From assembly GCA_001600635.1 (NCBI GenBank), contig BCKL01000023.1, positions 251,852 to 315,851 of the forward strand: DNA of 64,000 nucleotides. The letters are read 5' to 3'. The translations under genes and the position numbers were made by a program. Below the pieces are notes generated by a model, which saw only the letters and a list, made by a program, of their open reading frames with translations, made no database searches and was not told the origin of the DNA. This document shows positions 1 to 9,115 of this stretch, in pieces (within the stretch, counting starts at the first letter, position 1; each line of letters begins with the position of its first letter). Source of the stretch: Leucosporidium creatinivorum (Eukaryota; Basidiomycota; Microbotryomycetes; Leucosporidiales; Leucosporidiaceae).

Positions 1-185
1 CGGTCGGCGCTGGAGGAGGTGGAGTCGGAGGAGGCGCCTTCGCGGGGACGGGTCACTCGCTTAACGGCGCGCCGGCGACGAACGGCACGGTTGGAAAGAT
101 GGATTTGATCAAGGAGTTTGAGGATCGCTTGAAGGTCGTTGATAAGTGGAGGAGTGAGGCGTGGTTGAGGGAGTTCCTCGATTAA
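1..185 (+). CDS. 3' end of an unidentified gene (partial)
   Basis: The window opens inside an open frame (first full codon at base 3) that ends with TAA at 183-185. The visible tail is about 60 residues: a glycine-rich stretch, then a charged, probably helical end (KMDLIKEFEDRLKVVDKW and an end in WLREFLD). No intron is visible in this part. I do not recognise the family; the glycine-rich linker followed by a short amphipathic helix is all that can be seen. It runs convergently toward the SET-domain gene, leaving about 80 bases between the two stop codons. Confidence 0.6.
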   Translation, partial: VGAGGGGVGGGAFAGTGHSLNGAPATNGTVGKMDLIKEFEDRLKVVDKWRSEAWLREFLD

Positions 186-268
186 GGAGAAGCGAGGTTG
201 ACAGGTATTTGCTCGTACAGTGACTCGGCTTGATAGTGCAATACTTGCTTTTCGACTCGACGATTCGA

Positions 269-2445
269 CTACTGAAGGCCCCTCGCCATCCTCGTCATCT
301 TCAAGCCCTCCTCCGTCTGGCGAACGAGATCCCTCAGCTCGCCTTCGAGCACCCCGCCGCGCCCGAAGCTCGCTGTCACCTCCTTCAACCCTTCCACCAA
401 CACACTCACCGTCTCCTGCAGCCCCGCTTCGTCCCTCCAGTACCGCTCCTCATCTCCCGAGTTCGTACCGACGATGCGAAGCTTTCCAACAGCGGCGAGG
501 GCGATGGCTCGGGCGGGATGGCCATGAGGATGGAGGGTGCAGAGGGAGGTGTAGACGAGCTGGGCGGTGGGAAGAGCTTGGACGAAGGATTGAGAGTGGA
601 GAAGGGCGGCGAGGAGAGTTTGCAGGGTCGGGAGGTAGGGATGCGAGGTCGGCGCGAAGGAGGCGGCTTGCAGGGAGGCGACCGAGGTGAAGAGGCTTGC
701 TGTAGCTCCTTCGGGGTCTAGGCGAAGGAAAAGAGATCAGTTGTGTTCCAAGCGCAGCGACCGAAGCAACTCACCCGAGTACTGCAATGCTTCGGCGGAC
801 GTGAGCTCGGCCTCGGCTTTCTCAATCGTGCTCTTGAGCTGCCCAAGGTTGGTGCTCGAGGGCGAGCCGCACACCTCACATGTAGCTTCAACATCTCCAG
901 TGTCCAGCTCGACATCTAGATCATGCGAAGAGTCAGCAAGTCGGCGGTGAGGCGAGGAAGATAACGAGAGCTCACCTGGCATCCTCAATAGCCCAACACA
1001 CTTGCCCTTCCCGCACCTGAGCGCCTCCCTCGGATCAACCCACTCCTTCCTTCTCCGGAAGCAAAGCGCGCAAGTGCACTCAAAGTGGTAACTCGCCCTC
1101 AGCTCTGCCTTTCGTCGTCGAAGGGGCAAGCCGAGGTCGACGTAAGAAGTGAGGAGCTCCTCCCCTGGCTTGATGTCGCGGATGGCAACTACTCGCATGG
1201 GCTTTAAGTTGGAGGAGGAGTGATAGGAGGGGAAGACGACGACGGCGTTGGGCGTGCAGGAGTGGTTGATGAGGGCCACAAGAGGGGAGATGGACACGCC
1301 GATGTTGGACAGATGAGGGGAGGTGAGGGAGAAAGAGTTGGAGGTGAACTACGGGGGAGAAGAGAGTAAGCACACGCGAGAGGGAGAGAACGCTGCGACT
1401 TGCTCGTGAGCACAAGTCGATGACGGCAGCCGCCGAAGAGCAAGAGGCGCCGAGCGTCTGCTGCCCAACGTAGGAAGCCACAGAGACTGAGAGCTGGAAG
1501 AACTGCTCTTGCTGCTCGGGTGTAAGTTCTGCTCCGTCTGAAGAAGGAGGAGCGAAGTCAGCGAGGCGACGAGCTACCAAAAAGCGGAGACGAACGAGAT
1601 TGGAGCGAGTCGACTTGAGCTCGCTGTAGGGTAGGTCATGGTCAGCTGGCAGCCCGACGAAGTAGCACGGAGCCCAAACATACATATGGATCTCCGCCCT
1701 TCTCCATGGCCCACAACAATCGTCCAAGCGCTCGAATCGGCGTATCGGGCACGGGTCCCTCGTGTTTCGCTGCCTTGCGGAACGCGATGAGGGACTTGCA
1801 CTCGTTCTTGTGCGCCGCCCAGTCGCTTCGTTGACAGTTCTGTCGGCGAGAAGATCAGCCAAGATCTCATGCCGGGGAGGAGAAGAGCTTACGGCCGAGC
1901 AGTAGCGAAGCGAGTGGCAGAGCGAGCACTGCGAGAGTAGCTTGCCTGGCGTGAGGTCGTCCTCAGCAATGAAGCAGGCGCTGCAGCGACTGAAGATGTT
2001 GTTGTTGTCGAGTACGGATACGAGAGGGCTGGTCGATAACGCCGAGGATCCTGCAAGGGGCGAAGAGAGCCGAACGGAGTCAGAATTGCCTCGAGCAAAC
2101 AGGTCGACTGCTGCAGGGCATACCGGCAATGATAGGTGTTTTGGTAAAGACACCTCGTCCGCGTCCAGCGACCTCGCGAACCTCCAGCGACGACGGCAGA
2201 TCGGCGTGTTGAACGAGTTTTGATGAGGAGGCTACAGGCGGCGCAGGAGAGGGTTCTGTAGAACCATGGGTGAGCTTGAAACGTATTGAGATGGTCTCAG
2301 AATGCTCACCAGCAGCGGGAAACCCTCCCTCGGCGATGCTCTCCGGCGCAGAGGCAGCGACCTCTTCCTCCTTGGTCACGGTTGTGCTGGACAGCAGGGG
2401 GCCCTTCTGAGCTCTGCGCTCCTTCAATGCCTTCCAATCGCTCAT
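269..2445 (-). CDS. MYND-SET (SMYD-like) protein methyltransferase
   Basis: Predicted lysine methyltransferase of the SMYD type, using S-adenosylmethionine. It starts at MSDWKALKERR (ATG 2445-2443) and is split by several short introns. In order: N-terminal SET segment (VAGRGRGVFTKTPIIAG), an inserted MYND zinc finger (CSACF...CSLCHSLRYCS, then WAAHKNECK), the SET core with NHSCTPNAVVVF near base 1265 and the GEELLTSYVDL segment, then the post-SET cysteines (FECTCALCF, plus a CEVC pair further on). The C-terminal helical region contains LYTSLCTLHPHGHPARAI-type residues typical of the TPR-like end of SMYD proteins, and stops at 269-271. The intron after KTPIIAG has donor GTATGC, branch CTGAC and acceptor TTGCAG. 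Whether the target is a histone or another protein cannot be told. It is head-to-head with S-formylglutathione hydrolase, 153 bases apart. Confidence 0.88.
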
Positions 2446-2598
2446 GAGGTGAAACAGCAAGCAGAATCGAGTCGAAGGGAAAGCCCCAGAATCGGCTTGC
2501 TCTTGCTCCTCCGCTCAAGCTCGGACCACACTTTCTCGCTCGTCACTCGTCGCCCTTCGAGCCGACCTGGCTCTCCCTCCAACCTCATCGTCTCAATC
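2446..2598. promoter_or_regulatory. divergent promoter between SMYD-like gene and S-formylglutathione hydrolase
   Basis: Only 153 bases separate the two start codons, so both 5' UTRs and core promoters must lie here or overlap. The plus-strand half is pyrimidine-rich just before the hydrolase ATG, as is usual for fungal transcription starts. I see no clear TATA box. Confidence 0.5.
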
Positions 2599-3892
2599 AT
2601 GCCTCTCGAACAAGTCTCGTCCAACGCTAGCTTCAGCGGAACCCTGACCAAGTACAAGGCTACATCCCAGTCGCTCGGAGGCCTTGAGACCCAGTTCAAC
2701 GTCTTCCTGCCCGCTGAGGCAGCCAAGGGCCCCGTTCCGTGAGTTCTGCAGCGCTTGTGCGAGCAGGCGGAAGCTCACAATCGATCCACAGTGTCCTCTA
2801 CTACCTCGCCGGACTCACCTGCACCGAGGATACTGGGTAAGAGCTGACGACAGGAATCGCGAGTGCGCGGCTAATCGAATCGTCCTCCCTAGGGCTCAGA
2901 AGGGAGGCTTCTTGCGCGATGCTGCTGCTGAGGGTAAGTATATCTTAGCTGAGAGCTAGACCGAATGCTCTGGCTGACCGAACGAGCTACAGGAATCGCC
3001 CTCGTCTTCCCCGATACCTCACCTCGCGGCGCTGGAATCGAGGGCGAGGACAAGGACTGGGACTTCGGCACCGGCGCTGGATTCTATGTGGATGCTACGG
3101 CCGATAAGTTCTCGAAGCACTACAACATGTGAGTCGGAATGAGCTGTCGCCTCTGCTTCCGCGCTCGAGCTGACCCCACATCGCTTCCGCAGGGTGAGCT
3201 GCTCTTCTACAGTCGAGTGAAGACCCTCATAAACAGCCCCACTGACCTCTGTACTATCCTCCAGTACGACTTTGTCGTCAAAGAGCTCCCTTCGCTGCTC
3301 TCTGAGCTCCCTATCAACACCGCTCGCGCATCCATCATGGGCCACTCGATGGGAGGACACGGAGCTCTCACCATCTACCTCCGCACCCTCGGCGACAAGA
3401 AGTACGCCTCGGCCTCTGCTTTCGCTCCCATCGCCAACCCTGTCAAGGCGCCTTGGGGAGAGAAGGCCTTCGGCGGCTACCTGGCCGGCGGAGTTGAGGA
3501 GGGCAAGGAGTACGATGCGACCGAGCTGATCAAGAAGGCAAAGGGAGATCTCAAGATCTTGGTTGATGTTGGAACGGGTGACCAGTTCTACCAGCAGAAG
3601 CAGCGTGAGTTCTCCCTCTTCGCCGAGGTGCCGACTCGAGCTGACCTGCTTCTGCACTTGCAGTGCTACCGGAGAACTTGATGGAGGCTGCCAAGGGTGC
3701 TGGCTTCTCAGAGAGTCAAGTCCAGGTCAACCTTCACGAGAAGTACGACCACTCGTACTGGTTCATCTCGACCTTCGGACCAGGTGAGCTAGTTTGCTCA
3801 TACTCGCACAAAGCTAAGACTGACTCCCCGCGAATCGTACAGCACACATCAAGTTCCACGCCAACATCCTGAAGAGCGAACCCAAGCTGTAG
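2599..3892 (+). CDS. S-formylglutathione hydrolase (esterase D family)
   Basis: Hydrolyses S-formylglutathione to formate and glutathione, the last step of glutathione-dependent formaldehyde removal. It starts at [16 protein letters not shown] and is spread over about seven exons. Visible hallmarks: the GLTCTED segment, [20 protein letters not shown], the nucleophile elbow [13 protein letters not shown] (Ser in GHSMG), the [17 protein letters not shown] segment, a DVGTGDQFY acid region and the catalytic His in EKYDHSYWF. The order and the roughly 280-residue length match the family. The protein ends in SEPKL; the tripeptide PKL resembles a weak peroxisomal PTS1, of interest because homologues in methylotrophic yeasts carry a PTS1 and because PEX5, PEX11 and an amine oxidase gene lie within 10 kb. 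Localisation is inference. Confidence 0.95.
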
Positions 3893-4236
3893 ATGAGCCG
3901 CCGTATTATCGAAGTCTGAAGTGCCCCGCCAAACGCCGACGAGCCAGAGCGAGCCAGATTACGCTCTACACGAGGTCTTCACATCTCTCTCACGCTGGCT
4001 GTACCTCATCAAGGTGCTCCTGTGGAACAACTCCTATCCTTGTCGATGCGTCTCCTCTCCTCGCCGCGGGAAACGAGTCCTTTCGTCTATCGTTCGAAGC
4101 AACTCTTCATCTCTTGATGGCTCCTTGACGTCACTTCGACTACCCGAGTACAGCGAGTGACTCGACGGACAGTCCTCAGCAGAGCGGATCAAGTCGACCG
4201 CTCGGCGTTCGGGAGGGGAAGGGGCCCGGGAGGGCG
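3893..4236. other. intergenic, no gene seen
   Basis: A 344-base gap between the hydrolase stop and the next start. Short open frames on both strands have no recognisable content. It presumably holds the hydrolase 3' UTR and the promoter of the DPBB gene. Confidence 0.5.
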
Positions 4237-5402
4237 ATGACTGGCGACAGCAGGCGATATCGGTCGCTGTCGAAGCAAGGCGAAGGAAGAGACGACTCGT
4301 ACTCGAGCGACGGAGACAGCGACGACACGCCAATCACCTCACCGCCACCGCCAGCTCAAAGCCGAAGCAATGGACCGCTCATCGCCGGCGGCGTCGTCGT
4401 CCTCATCCTCCTCACTCTCAGTGGGCTGGCTCTCATCTCATACTACAACAACAAGTCAAGCTCGCCAAGCCCGACCAGGACCTCCCTTTCTTCCTCGAAC
4501 GCCGGAGCCTCGCCTTCCTTTCCCTCGACATCGCCGACTTCGAAGGCTTCCACCCCCGCTTCGCAGCCGGCTTCCACCCCCGCTTCGCAGCCGGCTACAA
4601 GACCAGAATCCTCTCCAGCTCGATCCGCGCCCCCTGATGGTGCCTCATCTTCTCCCATTGCACCGGCCGCCGATCCAGTCAGCTCCACCTCCGGCGCTGG
4701 CGACCTTTCGCTGCTCAAGACTCTGGGAGTCACAGGCTTCCAGGGAGAGAATAGTGGAATAGGAAGCTGGTTCCGCACAGACTCGAAGCAGGATAGCACG
4801 AATGGTGAGAATTCCCGCTGGTACGTCAAGCCGAAGCGAGCTCGGCTGACCTCCTTCGGCGCTCGCAGGTAACTCGTGGTGCGGCTGTCCTTACAACGTA
4901 GTTCACTTCTGCTGTTCCTACACCTTTCCGCTCTCCTGTACACTCTGCTGACCACCCTCACGTCACAGGACTCGGTCCCCGGCTTCGCCCCCTCGGTCGG
5001 CACGATGCTCAAGAACTTCCACGGCGTCTACGAGGCCGCTGGGAAAGCGTACTGCGGCCTCGAGGCTCGATTTACTGCTCCGAATGGCAAGACCGAGCTG
5101 CTTGTCATTGGAGATGGGTTCGACGATAAGTGGGTCTTGACGCCGGGGAGCGTCGACATCATTTGGGGATCTGTAAGCCGTCTCTCAACTCTCAGTAAAA
5201 CGGGAGCTGACTGATAACCGTTACCCGTAGTTTGGCAAGCTGTATGGAAGTGAGACGACGAACAAGAACGACGTGATCAAGGATGTGAGTCTGCGCCGAG
5301 CGCCGAAGCTCGTCGCCTTCGCTAATTGCTCCGCCTTAACAGCTCAAGTGGGAGTTCACCGGAATCCAGAGAAAAGAATATACATTCGAGGTCTGCAGGT
5401 AG
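4237..5402 (+). CDS. membrane-anchored double-psi beta-barrel (expansin-like) protein
   Basis: Likely a type II membrane or wall-facing protein. From the start MTGDSRRYRSLSKQ there is a hydrophilic, Ser/Asp-rich cytosolic tail, one hydrophobic segment near residues 46-68 (GGVVVLILLTLSGLALISYY), a Ser/Thr/Pro linker with an exact tandem repeat of ASTPASQP (bases about 4549-4590), then a small Cys-bearing domain: SWCGCPYN, GFAPSVGTMLKNFHGVYEA, AYCGLEARF, LLVIGDGFDDKWV, SVDIIWGSFGKLYG and LKWEFTGIQRKEYTF. The GDGFDD and SVDI segments fit the double-psi beta-barrel fold of expansin-like and RlpA-like proteins. Five exons; stop at 5400-5402. Enzymatic activity is not implied. It converges on PEX11 with only 45 bases between stop codons. 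Confidence 0.7.
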
Positions 5403-5447
5403 ATGTAACAAGGGTGTATTATATGCTCTTCCAGCCGTCCGAGTCCC

Positions 5448-6932
5448 TCAAGCCGTCTCCCGCCAGCCCTTGCTGATGCCAAACAACGCTGAGATTGTAC
5501 CGAGAATGCCGACGTAGGCGGAGCCTGCTGGAAAGAGCGTCTCGCCCATTGACCTGTTCAAGACGAAGGAGAGGTCAGCTGGCGCGCGATGGGGTGGGAG
5601 AAGGACGCTCGGCGCCGAGCTCGTTAAATCAAACGCCAGGAGATGTGAGGGGGAGAAAGGGTGTGGAGAGGGGGATGAGTAGATGTGACTCACCAGTGTA
5701 GCGTCAACGGGAAGATGCCCATCTGCTCTCCCAGCCCATCCCTGAGGTTCTTCCGCCTCGTCGTAAACTCAGCCATCGTCGCCTCGAACTCGGTCGACGG
5801 CACCTGGCCCGTGCTCTGTCCTACTCGCTCCTCGAGCTCTCCCTCTGCCACCTCGACGACCTCCACTCTTCCCGTCTCCTTCCCCTTGACCTTCTCCGTC
5901 TCGCCCTCCTCGGCGCTCATCAACCCCACTCCCGAATCGCTCGATGCGCTGCTCATGGGGTCCGACAATGTTGTTGAGTGGCTTGAGCTCAAAGAAGGAG
6001 AGAGGAGGGTAATGAGAGGTGCTGTGCGGGTAAAGTTGGCCTTCTCTTCGCGACGCAGGAGGTGCCGCGCGCGGAGGGAGTGGAGCATTTGGCTGAGGTG
6101 GGACGAGCAAGTGAGGAGAGAGGAGGCGGTAGGTGTTGCAGAGCGAGTTGAGTTGAAATAGTCGAGAGAGTGGGGTCGTATTGAGAGTGCGAAATGCGAG
6201 AGAGGTGGAAGGAGGAGGAGAGATCAGCGGGCGCCGAGAACGGGCGGATCGCGGGAGAGCGCCTCACAACGCTGTAAAGAGCGCCCAAAACCGCGCTGAC
6301 CATTCCATGATAGCATTTGCACGTCGCTCTTTGATCCGCAGCGAGCCGATCAGACCCAGGTAAGCTGGTTCGGCGAGTCAGCGAAAGGTCAGCGCCGAAT
6401 GCCGGGGGTTTGCGCCTCCTCTGAAGCCCGCGTAGACTCACCGGGAAACTCCAGTAGTGCGCAACATAACATACTCCACGCCTGGCCCTTCTCGAGCTTG
6501 AGCAAGCTCCCATCGTCCTCGCTCGGCGATGCCTCCTCTCCGCCCAAGGTTTTGTCGGCGCTTGGAGTGGCGTAAAGGGAGTTCAACCAGTCAATCATGA
6601 CGAGAGTATCCATCATGCGATATCTGTAGCGTTGCATGGGTCAGCTTTCACCTTGTCGGCGGAGAAACAGGCGCGCTGAAGCGAAAGAGGGGGAGGGGGG
6701 TCCAGTCGGCTTACAGCACTCGGGCGGTAGAGATGGCCAGTCCAAGCTTCTGAAGCTGTTCACCTATGCGATTCCTCCTCCCTGCTTTGCCGCCGAACCG
6801 CTTGGACAGCAGCGCGACGCTCGAAGCCTCCAGCGAGTACTCGAGGAGCATGTAGACTTTGTCGGCGCCGAGGGGGGTTGCTGTGGTGCGCAGGAAGTGC
6901 GAGAGATGTTCTGCTGCTGTTGGTCGAGCCAT
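5448..6932 (-). CDS. PEX11: peroxisomal membrane division protein Pex11-like
   Basis: PEX11-family proteins bend and divide the peroxisomal membrane. Start MARPTAAEHLSHFLRTT (6932). Family-typical segments in order: GADKVYMLLEYSLEASSVALL, an RIGEQLQKLGLAISTARVL amphipathic helix, YRMMDTLVMIDWLNSLY, LLEFPGL with IGSLRIKER, then a long acidic insert rich in E/V/K, FTTRRKNLRDGLGEQMGIFPLTLHW, and the last exon ending SAYVGILGTISALFGISKGW, a hydrophobic tail typical of the family. Four exons; stop 5448-5450. The charged insert (residues about 190-290) is longer than in yeast Pex11. It shares a 132-base divergent promoter with the metallothionein gene. The PEX11 versus PEX11C subtype is not resolved. 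Confidence 0.85.
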
Positions 6933-7064
6933 TGGAATGAAAGCGAAGGAAGATGTAAGAAAGAGAGCCTCAGATACCGCGAGCCGACTCGAACGCCGCC
7001 GTCGCGCCTCTTGCCTTCTGCCTCCACTCCCCGCTTTCCGCTTAATCTGAGAATCCGCTACAGA
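6933..7064. promoter_or_regulatory. divergent promoter between PEX11 and metallothionein
   Basis: 132 bases between two start codons on opposite strands. It includes a purine/pyrimidine-rich part and no obvious TATA box. Any metal-response element would have to be here or overlap the neighbouring reading frames; I did not identify one with confidence. Confidence 0.45.
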
Positions 7065-7556
7065 ATGTCTGTGAGTATTCTCCAGCTGCTCCTGCTCTGG
7101 CATAGCTCATCGCTCTCCCCTCCCCTCAGTGCTGCTCCTCCTCATCGCGCTCCTCCACCTCCGCTCCTGCCTCCAAGTCCCCCGCAACGGCTTCCGCCAG
7201 CAGCGGCAGGTGCGCAACATCTTCACCATAGCTCAATATCCATCCCAAGCTCACCTGAACCCCCCAACAGGTGCAAATGCGCCTCAGGAGCTTGCAAGTG
7301 CGGCTCAACTTCGAGCTGCTCGTCGAGCAAGGATAAGCCGTCACCTACACTGAAGAAGAGCGGATGCTGTGGATGTGCTTCAACGTGAGTCCGAGATCCT
7401 CCTCCCGCCCTCTCACCGCCGACGCTGACCCTCTCGCTGATATCTCGACCCAGCTCGGCGAAGGAGGGAGGCGGTTGCAGGTGCCCGGCTGGAAAGTGCC
7501 AGTGCTTGGATTGCAAGTCGTGCGTCAAGAAGCCCGTTAGTATCTCTAGGATCTAG
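7065..7556 (+). CDS. metallothionein-like Cys-rich protein
   Basis: Small metal-binding protein of about 100 residues after splicing. The first coding exon is only ATG TCT before a donor GTGAGT. It resumes with CCSSSSRSS, an S/A/P-rich spacer, then cysteine clusters: RCKCASGACKCG, SSC, SGCCGC, and after the last intron GGGCRCPAGKCQCLDCKSC, ending VKKPVSISRI with stop 7554-7556. I count 16 cysteines, many as C-x-C, with no His or aromatic residue in the clusters, which fits Cu(I)- or Zn/Cd-binding metallothioneins. Three introns for so short a gene is heavy. Start choice: the upstream sequence has no better ATG and the ATG sits just after CTACAGA. It shares its promoter with PEX11. The metal is not predictable from sequence. 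Confidence 0.8.
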
Positions 7557-7826
7557 AACCGAGGCGTTGTAATGCTGTACTTGGACACAATATGGCGCTT
7601 GGGCGAGCCAGAGGCCTTCGCCGAGCAGCCGATCGGCTGGCTTCGAGAGTGCGAAGTTGGTGCTTTGTGGCGCTCAGACGAAGCAGCTGCTTTCTTTCTC
7701 GCTTTCGCTCTCAACCTCGCAGCGACAAACGCCAAGATCACTGCAGAACTTCAGGACTTCATTTTCGACCGCTCGGCGGCTATCAAGCAAGGGGACAAGC
7801 TCCGGGGGAGGTACAAGCCTAAGGCT

Positions 7827-8791
7827 CTAGACCTTGGGGGGCTCAGTTCCGGGCATAGTCCAAGCCTGAGCGGCTCCCTCAGTGGCGGCGATGCCGGTCC
7901 AGCGGCTCTTGGTGAAGAGCTCGGTCGAGACGGGGAGCGAGGAGAAGCCGGAGAGAGCGCCGGTTTGGACGGCCATGGCGTCGCCGAAGACCACAGACTA
8001 AGGTGAAAGGGAGGGAGAAAGGCAGTCAGCTCGGCATTGTCAAAGGCGGCAGAGGGAGAGAGGCCGAGCTCACCTTGTGCGCGACGGCGTAGCCACAGTT
8101 TCCGCAGAAGAGACGGGAGACGGTGTTGCCGCTAGCAGCCTTTGGTGGAAACAAGCACGGAAAGGAGGATGAGGAGAGGCAGCAGAGAGGAAGAGGGAGG
8201 GGAGAGGAGTAGGATAGAGGGTCAGCTTGAGTCGCTCGGCGATGGTTTGGGCGCTCGGACTTGACGTCGAACGCACCTTGGAGTCGTACTGCTTGACAGC
8301 GCCGGTGATCTCTGATGAAGGAGGTATGTCAGAGAGGCGCTTGGAAGGTGGATCACGCCCTACAGCGACTCACCGACGTCGGACTGCTTGGGGAGAATGT
8401 TGGTCGAGAAAGCCGAGCCCGAGGTGAGCTTGCAGTCGTCGCCTGTTGAAATAGCGTGATGATGAATTCGAGAAAATGGGGTTCGGCGGCGATGACGTAG
8501 TGAAGGTGAGATTGGCGGCATAGGCGAAGAGGGTTGCGGTTCGATGTGGGGCGTCGTCGGCGAGGAAGTCAGCGATTCGTGTAGCTTGCTAAGCTCAGCA
8601 GGGGAAAACATACAGTGGCAGATGATCTGATCCTCATGAGTCGACTTGACCGAGATCTTGGTTTGGCCACAGAGGCAGGATCCTGTAGGAGGGGATGAGC
8701 GAGAGCAAGAGGCAGTGAGCAAGAGCAAGAGGTGCAGCGAGTGTAGGCTGATAGGGTGCAGCAGGACTTGAGACTTACCAGTGTGAGGCAT
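7827..8791 (-). CDS. GFA/CENP-V domain protein (glutathione-dependent formaldehyde-activating-like)
   Basis: Zinc-binding Mss4-like fold protein. Start MPHTG (8791), then exons giving SCLCGQTKISVKSTHEDQ, IICHC joined to DDCKLTSGSAFSTNILPK, ITGAVKQYDSK, NTVSRLFCGNCGYAVAHK and SVVFGDAMAVQTGALSGF, ending TMPGTEPPKV with stop 7827-7829. The C-x-C, C-x-C..C and C-x2-C sets are the zinc ligands of the GFA family. The bacterial founder was described as joining formaldehyde to glutathione, but most fungal members have unknown substrates, so formaldehyde activation here is only suggested by its neighbours (S-formylglutathione hydrolase, amine oxidase). Six exons. It converges with metallothionein, leaving 270 bases of 3' sequence, and is divergent from PEX5. 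Confidence 0.85.
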
Positions 8792-9115
8792 GATGAGTTT
8801 GAAGTGTGTAGTTGAGGTGTTGGGAGAGAGAAGGAGTGAGATTTAGGAGAACAAGAGGCATTCGTAGGTCATCGCCGCTCTTTGAACTCGAACGTCGAGA
8901 CCCCTCGAGACGAGCTCGGTCGAGAGCTTATTAGCGGGGTGATGCTGTCTTACGATACGCCAATCTCGCAATCCTTCGTAGTCCTTGCCGCCCGACCGAC
9001 TTCGGCGATCAACGCGGCGCGTGCAGCACCTCCGGTCGCTTAACGGCGCGCTGTCTCTTGCTTCTCTCCGTCATTCGTCGCGGGAGCAGGAGCAGAACCT
9101 CCTACAGATCAAGAC
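8792..9115. promoter_or_regulatory. divergent promoter between GFA-like gene and PEX5
   Basis: 324 bases between opposite start codons. The PEX5 side is rich in C/T tracts before its ATG. No gene, no clear TATA box and no repeat is seen. Confidence 0.45.
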
